A stretch of 16,418 nt of DNA from Candidatus Roizmanbacteria bacterium CG_4_9_14_0_2_um_filter_39_13 (GTDB lineage Bacteria; Patescibacteriota; Microgenomatia; UBA1406; GWC2-37-13). Where the stretch lies: positions 1 through 16,418 of the forward strand of contig PFSC01000136.1 of the NCBI GenBank assembly GCA_002788865.1, written 5' to 3'. The first letter of the stretch is position 1, and each line of letters begins with the position of its first letter. The notes beneath the pieces were generated by a model. It saw only the letters and a program-made list of their open reading frames with translations. It was not told the DNA's origin and did not search any database. A program made the position numbers and the translations under genes. Below are positions 6,747 through 13,481 of the stretch, piece after piece.

Positions 6747-7538
6747 TTACCTTTGATACCTCAACACCACCTCATCATCTCCAATCCGATCGACAGAAGT
6801 AAGATTAAACTGTGGAATTTCTTCTGGAGGAAATAGCATCCCCTCAACCATGGTGAGGGTTTTCCCCGGGAGAGATCCAAATATTTTAGGCGCAATGGTC
6901 AGATGTACCTCATCTAATACTTCTTCTTGGAGAAGTTGTGCTACCAACGTCGGCCCTCCATCAATAAAGACATTTTTGTATTCTCTTGAGTTTAGGTAAT
7001 CAACGAGATTTTGCACGCTCACTCTCTTTCTCTTGTTTGTCATTCTGAGCGAATGCGAAGAATCCAGATCGACTTGATTGTTTACTGGATCCTTCGGCTG
7101 TGCCTCAGGATGACACCTCACAACATTTGATACTTTCTCAATCTCTGAGCTAAGTTCGGCATTCTCCACTGTCAATATTTTTGTTTCAAATCCATGTTCG
7201 TTTTCCAATGCTTCAGTAAGCGCTTCATCGGGATTTGATGTAAGAACGATATATTCTGGCAATCCTTCTTTTCCCAACTCTTTTCGAAACTCTTGAAATA
7301 TCTCGCTATGGAGAGTTTTAATGGTATATTTACCAAACATGACGGCAGTATTTTTGGCATCAACGATCGCATCCGCATGAGCTCGAAGATACGTAAAGTA
7401 ATTGTAATCTTCCTTTGTGCCAATCGGCCAATACCCTTTTTCCTTGACAATAATCTTGCCGTCAATCGTGCTCACAAAACTTGTGAAAAAAAATGGACGA
7501 CCATCAGGTTTTTGAAATGAAAAGGGTTGAAACTGCAT
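6747..7538 (-). CDS. RibD C-terminal domain (DHFR-like) reductase
   Basis: A 263-residue member of the bifunctional deaminase-reductase C-terminal family, an NADPH-dependent DHFR fold. Diagnostic features are FVSTIDGKI near the N-terminus, the VFIDGGPTLVAQLLQEEVLD stretch (typically a hydrophobic segment, then EGGPTL) and LTIAPKIFG near the end. The cytidine-deaminase-like N-terminal half of full RibD is absent, so it is a stand-alone reductase. It could act in riboflavin synthesis. However, no rib genes are nearby, and a related stand-alone protein (M. tuberculosis Rv2671) has dihydrofolate reductase activity. Proximity to folC and glyA makes that alternative attractive. Residues 142-167 are a translated GTCAT repeat; without them the length is near normal. 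Start at ATG 7538; no Shine-Dalgarno sequence seen. Confidence 0.88.
   Translation of the reverse strand: MQFQPFSFQKPDGRPFFFTSFVSTIDGKIIVKEKGYWPIGTKEDYNYFTYLRAHADAIVDAKNTAVMFGKYTIKTLHSEIFQEFRKELGKEGLPEYIVLTSNPDEALTEALENEHGFETKILTVENAELSSEIEKVSNVVRCHPEAQPKDPVNNQVDLDSSHSLRMTNKRKRVSVQNLVDYLNSREYKNVFIDGGPTLVAQLLQEEVLDEVHLTIAPKIFGSLPGKTLTMVEGMLFPPEEIPQFNLTSVDRIGDDEVVLRYQR
7038..7115 (-). repeat. GTCAT/ATGAC hairpin repeat, copy 4, in frame inside the RibD-type gene
   Basis: In gene orientation it runs from TGTCATCCTGAG (7115 downward) to GCTCAGAATGACA (ending 7038), 78 bp or 26 codons. The left half ends GGATCCAG and the right half begins CTGGATTC, separated by a 17-bp spacer. It is translated as CHPEAQPKDP and onward, in the same register at its start as the copies in the helicase and CoaBC. 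Confidence 0.85.
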
Positions 7539-7606
7539 ACTATGTTTGCCTTGATGTCAAATCAATTTTGGAATGACAGTTTTTATTAATAACAAATTCA
7601 ATTATC

Positions 7607-7955
7607 GTCATCCTGAACTTGATTCAGGATCCAGTCTTATTTTATCAGTTCGTACAAATCATTCCAGTCTGGATTCATACTTTCAATCAATGCAAGTTTC
7701 CATTTTCTCTTCCATGCTTTCAGTTGTTTTTCTCTAGAAATTGCGTGTTCAATATTATCAAACGGTTCGTAATATATTAGCATGTGAAGATCATACTTAG
7801 AGCTGAAGCCTGATACAAGCTTGTTTTTATGTTGCCAAATGCGCTTAACGAGATCGGCGGTTACTCCAATGTATAATGTCCCGTTACGTTTATTTGCAAG
7901 AATATATACTGCACTTTTTTTCATGCTCTGGATCCCAGGTCAAGCCTGGGATGAC
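7607..7955. mobile_element. Paired hairpin repeats enclosing the GIY-YIG gene (copy 5, candidate parent element)
   Basis: The left half-site (7607-7634, GTCATCCTGAA to GGATCCAG) and the right half-site (7928-7955, CTGGATCCCAGG to GATGAC) are inverted relative to each other. They match at 20 of 28 positions. The eight mismatches lie in the stem arms and are compensatory (CCTGAA/TTCAGG against CCCAGG/CCTGGG). The nuclease stop codon is 2 nt inside the left half and its ATG 3 nt inside the right half, so the gene exactly fills the spacer. Flanks show ATTAT on both sides (7601-7605, 7956-7960), a weak hint of a target duplication. Confidence 0.65.
7637..7924 (-). CDS. Small GIY-YIG nuclease (YhbQ/UPF0213-like)
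   Basis: A 95-residue single-domain GIY-YIG protein. The two signature strands are VYILANKRNGTLYIGVT (6-22), followed by the conserved Arg of LVKRIWQH, then YYEPFDNIEHAISREKQLK with the metal-binding Glu, and the tail WKLALIE. No extra DNA-binding domain is present, as is usual for this subfamily. In general GIY-YIG domains cut DNA strands using one divalent metal; the function of the stand-alone small ones is poorly known. Its placement exactly between two inverted hairpin half-sites, whose gene-less relatives are scattered in the window, suggests that it is the enzyme of a mobile repeat rather than a cellular repair gene. That is inference. Confidence 0.92.
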   Translation of the reverse strand: MKKSAVYILANKRNGTLYIGVTADLVKRIWQHKNKLVSGFSSKYDLHMLIYYEPFDNIEHAISREKQLKAWKRKWKLALIESMNPDWNDLYELIK

Positions 7956-7980
7956 ATTATTCTATATATGTAAAAAAACA

Positions 7981-8661
7981 TTAATTCACAATCACTTTTT
8001 CCTTCGGTTTCTTCTTATCATCTTTAAGCCACTTCACGCCCAAATAAACCAATGGCGTTTCAATAATTGACATGAATGACTTGAGAAGCCAATAAGGAAT
8101 GATCAAACTCGTGAGAAACGCAAAATTGCTGTCAATGCTTTTATCCAACGCCCAGAAAGCTAAGGTCATAAAAATCGTCGTATCAATAAATTGCGAAATA
8201 ATGTTTGATGCATTGTTTCGAAGCCAAAGCTTACTTTTCCCGAGCCTCTGCCTAATCTTTGCAAAAAGATAAATATCCAAAAAATCGGCAAGGGCAAATG
8301 CCGTCAGCGATGCGAGAGAAATACGCGCTGACTTTCTAAATACCTCTGCATATGCTGGATTACTTTCAGCAAAACGACCAGAGGGTGGAAATGAAAGGGA
8401 CAGAATAATAAATCCAAAAAGAAGAACGATCGTCATAAGACCTGTCCGCACGACACTTCGTGCTCGCTCAACGCCATGAACCTCGATAATAACATCGTTT
8501 ATAGTAAAGAGAATGGGAAGAAGAAATATCGCTACACTTGTGTTTAAGGTAAAATCTCCGAACTTCACAAGTGGAAATGTCTTGATTCCCATGAGCTCAG
8601 AAACGATGATTCCAAAAATATATATTCCTACCAATAGATCCATTTTTTGCATCTTGAACAT
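7981..8661 (-). CDS. yhhQ: VUT/YhhQ-family queuosine-precursor transporter
   Basis: A 226-residue multi-pass membrane protein of the VUT family (formerly DUF165), whose E. coli member YhhQ imports preQ0/preQ1-type queuosine precursors. Family marks are SELMGIKTF in the first helix region, FTINDVIIEVHGVERARSVV after the second hydrophobic segment, FPPSGRFAE, and ALADFLDIYLFAKIRQR with FIDTTIFMTLAF. I count about six hydrophobic segments and a basic cytoplasmic tail (KDDKKKPKEK). ATG 8661 is 10 bp after the folC stop on the same strand, so the two are probably co-transcribed. Internal Met codons at residues 4 and 7 are alternative starts. The substrate is inferred from the family. Confidence 0.9.
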   Translation of the reverse strand: MFKMQKMDLLVGIYIFGIIVSELMGIKTFPLVKFGDFTLNTSVAIFLLPILFTINDVIIEVHGVERARSVVRTGLMTIVLLFGFIILSLSFPPSGRFAESNPAYAEVFRKSARISLASLTAFALADFLDIYLFAKIRQRLGKSKLWLRNNASNIISQFIDTTIFMTLAFWALDKSIDSNFAFLTSLIIPYWLLKSFMSIIETPLVYLGVKWLKDDKKKPKEKVIVN

Positions 8662-8671
8662 ACGCTTGCTA

Positions 8672-11419
8672 TTAAATATTTTTAATTTTCTTCAGAATTG
8701 CGCTAATCATATATAGAGAGCCCGTTATCACGAATATTGTATCATGATTTTTTATTGCCTTCTTGATTGCTAGAATTGGATCAGCAAAATCTGAGATCTG
8801 GTCAAATGTATATTCTGATTCGATTGTTTGGCGAATTTTTTTCCTACTTTCTGGAACAATCATCATCGCTTGATCATCACCTTGAAACTCCGATATAAAT
8901 ATACTTTGAGAAAGTGGAACGATATATTTGAGCATTTCCTTATAATCCTTTCCCTTTTTGAATCCAATCAAAAAATCAAATGTACTGTCAGAATATCGTT
9001 TTTTTAAACTTTGGATAAATTTCGACATTTTTTGAGGATTGTGAGCCCCATCTATTATGATTTTTTTACCTCGAATGGTCATTTCCTGGAATCTTCCTGG
9101 GGTCTTTATATTCATAAAAACCTCTCGTACTACTTTTTCTTGAAGAGTTATTTCATCTCGAATGAACGTCTTTTGAACTACTACAAGAGCAAGCGATGCA
9201 TTTTCTACTTGATACTTTGCTTGAAGTGACAATATTAAATTTTTATATTTACATTTTCCATTCTCAAAATCAAAAGACGTCTGTTCATCTTGTTGATTGA
9301 TATGTTTGTAATGAATGCTACTCTCAACAAAAAGAGCCTTCGTTTGATTTTTTTGCGCAATCTCACGAATAACTGAAGTTGCAGATGAACTTTGACGAGT
9401 TGAAATTACAATATTTTTTGGATGGATTATTCCCGCCTTTTGAGCCGCAATTTTTGCAATTGTTTTGCCAAGAATATCTGTGTGATCAAGTCCAAGCTTG
9501 GTGATGACCGCAATGTTATTTGGTGAAGTTGCAATATTTGTAGCATCATAGAGTCCACCAAGGCCTGTTTCCATGACTGCATAATCCACACCTTCTTTCC
9601 AAAAAATATAGTATGCAGCAACGATCATTACTTCAAAAAAAGTGAGTTTCCCGTATTTTGCTTCATCAATTTGCTGAATAGCTGGGATGATCTCTTGGAT
9701 ATATTTCCCAAAAAGCTCTACTGATATCATCGAATTATTTATTTGGATTCGCTCTCGAAGATCAAGAAGGTGGGGAGAAATGCTTAGTCCAACTTTCAAA
9801 CCATGACTTCCAAGAAGATGGCTGATCATCCCACATGTTGAGCCCTTTCCCGATGTTCCTGCAATATGTATCACGGGGATTTTGTTCTGAGGATTTCCAA
9901 GAAGTTCTGCAAGTCGCATGACGCGACTAAAGTTAAAACCTGGAGATCCAAGCGAATAAAAATTATTCTTTGAACGAAATGAATATAAGAAATCACGAAT
10001 TTCTTGATATGTCGGTTTTTTCGTATTTTTCGCAATTGGCAAAATAGTTCCTGTCTCATACTTCTGCATTTCATTTATCATACTACGTATTCTCTTGTAC
10101 AGATCACTGATGAGATAGAGTGATCCCGTGACAACCAAATGTCCATTTATTGCTTTGCGAGCTTTGTTGAAGGCTACTTCTGAGTTTGGAATAATCGTCA
10201 CAGATGTGAACCCATATTCTTCCGCCAAGATTTTTTTTACATCTCTCCCCTTTTCTGGATATACATCATCAATTTGATCATCTTTTTCAAACTCAGATAC
10301 GAATATTCTATGAGCAATCGGTACTATATATTTGAGCATTTCTTTGTAGTCTTTCCCTTTTTTGAACCCGATCAAAAAATCAAACATCATATTCGGATGC
10401 TTCTTCTTGAGACTTTTGATAAACGCAGACATTTTTTGAGGATTGTGAGCCCCATCAATTATGATTCGTTTTTGCTCAACGAATAATTCTTCAAAACGAC
10501 CGAGTGTTTTAATTGATGAAAGGGACGATCGGACAATATTTTCTTTCATTTTAAATGAATCTCTTTTTGACGCTTCATATACTGCAGCAATAGCCATACT
10601 AGCATTTTCAACTTGATAGAGGCCGCTCAGCGATAGAATGAGTTTTTCAAATGTGCATTTTTTATATGCAAAATCAAATTGAATTGTTTGGTGCGATGTC
10701 TTTATATTCAAATAGTTTGTTCCGCGAGATATCGTACCAAACTTTGACTTCATTTTACTTGCGTAATCTGAGACAATTTGTTGAGCAACCTTTCTTTGTT
10801 GGATAGAAATCACAATATTCCCTGGATGAATGATTGCAGATTTTTCAATAGAAATTTTTTTGAGAGTATCTCCAAGAATGTCGATATGATCAAGTCCTAT
10901 TTTGGTCATAACTGCAATTTTATTTTTGTTATTTGCAATATTGGTCGTATCGAGCCTTCCTCCTTGTCCTGTTTCCATAACTGCGTAGTCAACCCCCTCT
11001 TTCTGAAATACATAATACGCAAATACAATCATAATTTCAAAAAAAGACGGAGGTCCAAATTTATGATTTTTCAACTTTTCGATTATTGGATATATTTTGT
11101 TGAAATATCCACAAAATATTTTTTCATCCAATATTCTCCCATTAATTTGAAGTCGCTCCCGAAGATCATACAAATGAGGTGAGATACTCAGCCCGGTTTT
11201 AAATCCATGATTTGTGAGTATGTGACTAATGATCGCGCATGTCGACCCTTTTCCCGAAGTTCCCGCAGCGTGGATTACCTTTCTATTATTCTGAGGGTTT
11301 CCAAGTTCTTCTGCAAAGATTTGAGCAAATTGAAATTTACGTTCAAGATCTTCTTTGAGGACTTTTGTTCGGAAGGTATACAAGTATTCTTGAACCTCAA
11401 TAACGGTTTTAAAATTCAT
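8672..11419 (-). CDS. folC: Tandem FolC-FolC fusion (folylpolyglutamate/dihydrofolate synthase)
   Basis: Two complete Mur-ligase-type FolC domains lie in one uninterrupted frame of 915 residues; a normal FolC is about 430. FolC attaches glutamate to (dihydro)pteroate or folates using ATP. Numbering from ATG 11419: domain 1 has the P-loop GTSGKGST (53-60), SISPHLYDLRERLQING, METGQGGRLDTTN (148-160), K193 in EKSAIIHPG and DGAHNP (322). Domain 2 has GTSGKGST (521-528), METGLGGLYDATN (617-629), K662 in QKAGIIHPK and DGAHNP (791). A linker of about 30 residues separates them. The halves share long identical peptides (FDFLIGFKKGKDYKEMLKY) and a 29-bp identical DNA stretch (9024-9052, 10428-10456). 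An upstream ATG (11479) lies inside a miniature transposon, so 11419 is preferred. Confidence 0.9.
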   Translation of the reverse strand: MNFKTVIEVQEYLYTFRTKVLKEDLERKFQFAQIFAEELGNPQNNRKVIHAAGTSGKGSTCAIISHILTNHGFKTGLSISPHLYDLRERLQINGRILDEKIFCGYFNKIYPIIEKLKNHKFGPPSFFEIMIVFAYYVFQKEGVDYAVMETGQGGRLDTTNIANNKNKIAVMTKIGLDHIDILGDTLKKISIEKSAIIHPGNIVISIQQRKVAQQIVSDYASKMKSKFGTISRGTNYLNIKTSHQTIQFDFAYKKCTFEKLILSLSGLYQVENASMAIAAVYEASKRDSFKMKENIVRSSLSSIKTLGRFEELFVEQKRIIIDGAHNPQKMSAFIKSLKKKHPNMMFDFLIGFKKGKDYKEMLKYIVPIAHRIFVSEFEKDDQIDDVYPEKGRDVKKILAEEYGFTSVTIIPNSEVAFNKARKAINGHLVVTGSLYLISDLYKRIRSMINEMQKYETGTILPIAKNTKKPTYQEIRDFLYSFRSKNNFYSLGSPGFNFSRVMRLAELLGNPQNKIPVIHIAGTSGKGSTCGMISHLLGSHGLKVGLSISPHLLDLRERIQINNSMISVELFGKYIQEIIPAIQQIDEAKYGKLTFFEVMIVAAYYIFWKEGVDYAVMETGLGGLYDATNIATSPNNIAVITKLGLDHTDILGKTIAKIAAQKAGIIHPKNIVISTRQSSSATSVIREIAQKNQTKALFVESSIHYKHINQQDEQTSFDFENGKCKYKNLILSLQAKYQVENASLALVVVQKTFIRDEITLQEKVVREVFMNIKTPGRFQEMTIRGKKIIIDGAHNPQKMSKFIQSLKKRYSDSTFDFLIGFKKGKDYKEMLKYIVPLSQSIFISEFQGDDQAMMIVPESRKKIRQTIESEYTFDQISDFADPILAIKKAIKNHDTIFVITGSLYMISAILKKIKNI

Positions 11420-11447
11420 ATGAGTGTGTTGATTTTTAACTTTTCTT

Positions 11448-11591
11448 AGAGCCTGTTTGAAAACTAGGTTTTTTGTCATTTCGACCGAAGTGAAGGAAGT
11501 AAATGGAGTGGAGAAATCCCTTTCTTAAATTCAAAGAAGAGATTCCTCGACAAGCTCGGAATGACACTTTTTAAGTTTTCAAACAGGCTCT
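11448..11591. mobile_element. Miniature inverted-repeat element upstream of folC
   Basis: AGAGCCTGTTTGAAAACT (11448-11465) is matched exactly by its reverse complement at 11574-11591. If the ends are taken at GAGCCTG (11449) and CAGGCTC (11590), a TTA trinucleotide flanks both sides (11446-11448, 11591-11593), a plausible 3-bp target duplication. The body has no ORF of its own and carries a nested GTCAT-type repeat. TNA-type 3-bp duplications are made by some IS5 groups, and an IS5 remnant lies at 837-1213, but a link is unproven. It ends 29 bp before the folC ATG and may supply or disturb that gene's promoter. Confidence 0.8.
11475..11565. repeat. GTCAT/ATGAC hairpin repeat, copy 6 (nested, divergent)
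   Basis: It begins GTCATTTCGACCGAAGTG and ends GACAAGCTCGGAATGAC. The left arms are ATTTC / GAAAT and the right arms ATTCC / GGAAT. It lacks the central GGATCCAG/CTGGAT pair (GAGAAATCCC and GAGATTCC instead), so it is a variant of the family. It sits in the middle of the miniature element. Confidence 0.65.
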
Positions 11592-11787
11592 TACAAAAAC
11601 TTTACATTGGTCATCTATCAAAATGCACTAAGAAATACTATAGGATTTTTCCCAAAAATCAAGTTGAATTTCTTGAACAGTTTTGATACTCTTTTGACAA
11701 ATATTATCAATTTTCTCGCCATTACCATGGTATAGCACATACATACACTTGTGAACTTTTTCATAGTTATTAATTATGTTATGTACC
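11592..11787. other. Intergenic region upstream of glyA
   Basis: AT-rich and non-coding, between divergent folC and glyA. TTGACA occurs near 11694 and a TATGTT at 11776-11781 lies 6 nt before ATG 11788, compatible with a leaderless transcript. No clear -35/-10 pair with standard spacing and no terminator are seen. Confidence 0.4.
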
Positions 11788-13110
11788 ATGAATTTAAAGA
11801 AAACTGATAAACAAATCTACGATATCATTCAGAAAGAAGCAAAAAGACAAGCAGAAACCCTCATGATGATCCCCTCTGAAAATATGGCACCTGAAGAAAT
11901 TCGCGAAGCTGTTGGTTCAATACTCATAAATAAATACTCGGAAGGTCAACCATATCGCCGCTATTACCAGGGGATGGAAAATGTAAACATACTTGAAAGT
12001 TTGGTTGAAAAGCGAGCACTCAAAGCCTTCCACGCCGATCCAAATGCATGGGATGTAAATGTTCAAGCGTATTCGGGGTCACCTGCAAATGCGGCAGTAT
12101 ATCTTGCGCTTCTTGAACCAGGAGACACTATTATGTCTATGTTTCTCCCCGATGGTGGGCATATTTCTCATGGGTGGATATTTAAAGAACGCAAACTTTC
12201 GCTCGCTTCAAAAATTTATAACATTAGTTTTTATCATGTTGATCCAAAAACAAAAATATTTGATTATGAAGAAATTGCAAAGCAAGCAAAGAAAGTAAAG
12301 CCAAAACTTATTATTTCCGGGGGGACTGCATATCCCAGAGATATCCGTCATGATAAATTGGGAAAAATTGCAAAATCAATAGGAGCATACTATCTTGCTG
12401 ACATCTCTCATGAAGCAGGACTTGTCGCAACTGAGGTACTTCAAAGTCCATTTAAATATGCCGATGCCGTAATGTGCACAACACATAAAACGCTCAGAGG
12501 TCCACGCGGTGCTCTCATTTTTATCCGAAAGGAACATATTGACGCACTTGATAAAGCTGTGTTTCCTGGATTACAAGGAGGTCCTCACAATCATACTATT
12601 GCAGGAATAGGAGTTGCCCTCAAACATGCAACAACGTCAAAGTTTAAAGCATACGCAAAGCAAGTTGTAAAAAATGCTCAAGTTTTAGCAGCCGAGTTGA
12701 AAAAAGCAGGATACGATGTCGTATCAGGTGGAACAGACAAACATCTTATTCTTTTGGATCTGCGGAAACAAGGATTATCAGGTAACATTCCGGCGATGGC
12801 ACTCGAAAAAGCTGGGATAATATGCAACTACAATACTGTTCCATATGATACCGGGTCACCAATGTATCCATCTGGACTGAGACTCGGAACCCCGGGGATC
12901 ACAACTCGCAACATGAAAGAAAAACAGATGAAGCAGATCGCACACTGGATTGATGAGGTAATAAAGGAAACAAGTCAATATGTACTTCCTGAAAAGGGAA
13001 AAAAGGAGTTTGTAGAGATAGTCACGAAAAATCTTTCAAAAAATAAAAAACTTATAGATATCTCAACACAAATTAAAAAGCTGTGCAGAAAATTTCCAAT
13101 CCCGGATTGA
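11788..13110 (+). CDS. glyA: Serine hydroxymethyltransferase
   Basis: A PLP enzyme of about 440 residues that converts serine and tetrahydrofolate to glycine and methylene-tetrahydrofolate, the main entry of one-carbon units. Marks are MMIPSENMAPEEIREAVGS near the start, NKYSEGQPYRRYYQG, NVQAYSGSPANAAVY, ADISHEAGLVA and CTTHKTLRGPRGALIF with the PLP lysine K234, then FPGLQGGPHNHTIAG and GLRLGTPGITTRNM near the end. The common form is ADxAHxAGLVA; here it is ADISHEAGLVA. ATG 11776, four codons upstream, is an alternative start. It begins a plus-strand run with the small membrane gene, the transferase and coaBC, and is functionally linked to the FolC fusion across the divergent gap. Confidence 0.96.
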   Translation: MNLKKTDKQIYDIIQKEAKRQAETLMMIPSENMAPEEIREAVGSILINKYSEGQPYRRYYQGMENVNILESLVEKRALKAFHADPNAWDVNVQAYSGSPANAAVYLALLEPGDTIMSMFLPDGGHISHGWIFKERKLSLASKIYNISFYHVDPKTKIFDYEEIAKQAKKVKPKLIISGGTAYPRDIRHDKLGKIAKSIGAYYLADISHEAGLVATEVLQSPFKYADAVMCTTHKTLRGPRGALIFIRKEHIDALDKAVFPGLQGGPHNHTIAGIGVALKHATTSKFKAYAKQVVKNAQVLAAELKKAGYDVVSGGTDKHLILLDLRKQGLSGNIPAMALEKAGIICNYNTVPYDTGSPMYPSGLRLGTPGITTRNMKEKQMKQIAHWIDEVIKETSQYVLPEKGKKEFVEIVTKNLSKNKKLIDISTQIKKLCRKFPIPD

Positions 13111-13147
13111 TTCAGTGACAAGCTCTCCGCTCCCCAAGAACAACTTG

Positions 13148-13153
13148 TATAAT
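13148..13153 (+). promoter_or_regulatory. -10 box for a leaderless membrane-protein transcript
   Basis: A perfect TATAAT sits 6 nt ahead of ATG 13160. Transcription starting about 7 nt downstream would begin at the ATG itself. This favours 13160 over the GTG/TTG-type upstream start at 13115. Confidence 0.55.
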
Positions 13154-13159
13154 ATAGAC

Positions 13160-13474
13160 ATGCGAACGACGCTAAAATTACTTTTTGGAGCAAATATTCT
13201 CATGGTGAGTTTTTTTGTCTGGAAATATCAAACATTTCCGCAAGAAATACCTCTCTTTTACTCCGAACCATGGGGTGAGCCTCAAATAGCGGACATTTGG
13301 TTCATCCTTTTGTTACCAATCTTCATGAATCTCATGTTTTTTGTAAATAGTCAAGTTGCAAAAAAATACTTTCCCAATAATTCATTATTTAAAAAGATTC
13401 TCTCCATCACAAATGGTACATTGATCATTTGTTTTACTGGTATTTTTATCAAAATACTCCTTTTGGTTGCTTGA
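13160..13474 (+). CDS. Small membrane protein, three predicted segments
   Basis: A 104-residue protein with hydrophobic segments at about 5-22, 44-62 and 82-102. A conserved-looking extracytoplasmic stretch (FPQEIPLFYSEPWGEPQIAD) lies between the first two. I do not recognise the family; similar small three-segment proteins occur next to cell-envelope genes. The frame is open back to 13115, but the upstream part would cover the TATAAT, so ATG 13160 is chosen. The stop (13472-13474) lies 7 bp ahead of the ATG of the following transferase gene. It may be co-transcribed with it and act at the membrane, but no function can be assigned. Confidence 0.7.
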   Translation: MRTTLKLLFGANILMVSFFVWKYQTFPQEIPLFYSEPWGEPQIADIWFILLLPIFMNLMFFVNSQVAKKYFPNNSLFKKILSITNGTLIICFTGIFIKILLLVA

Positions 13475-13481
13475 TACACAT

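Noticed and set aside
7557..7578. GTCAAATCAATTTTGGAATGAC as a decayed GTCAT repeat
   Set aside because: Only the ends resemble the family; there is no hairpin or central motif, so chance is likely.
11419..11479. Upstream start for FolC adding 20 residues
   Set aside because: The extra codons come from the end of a miniature transposon and do not resemble FolC.
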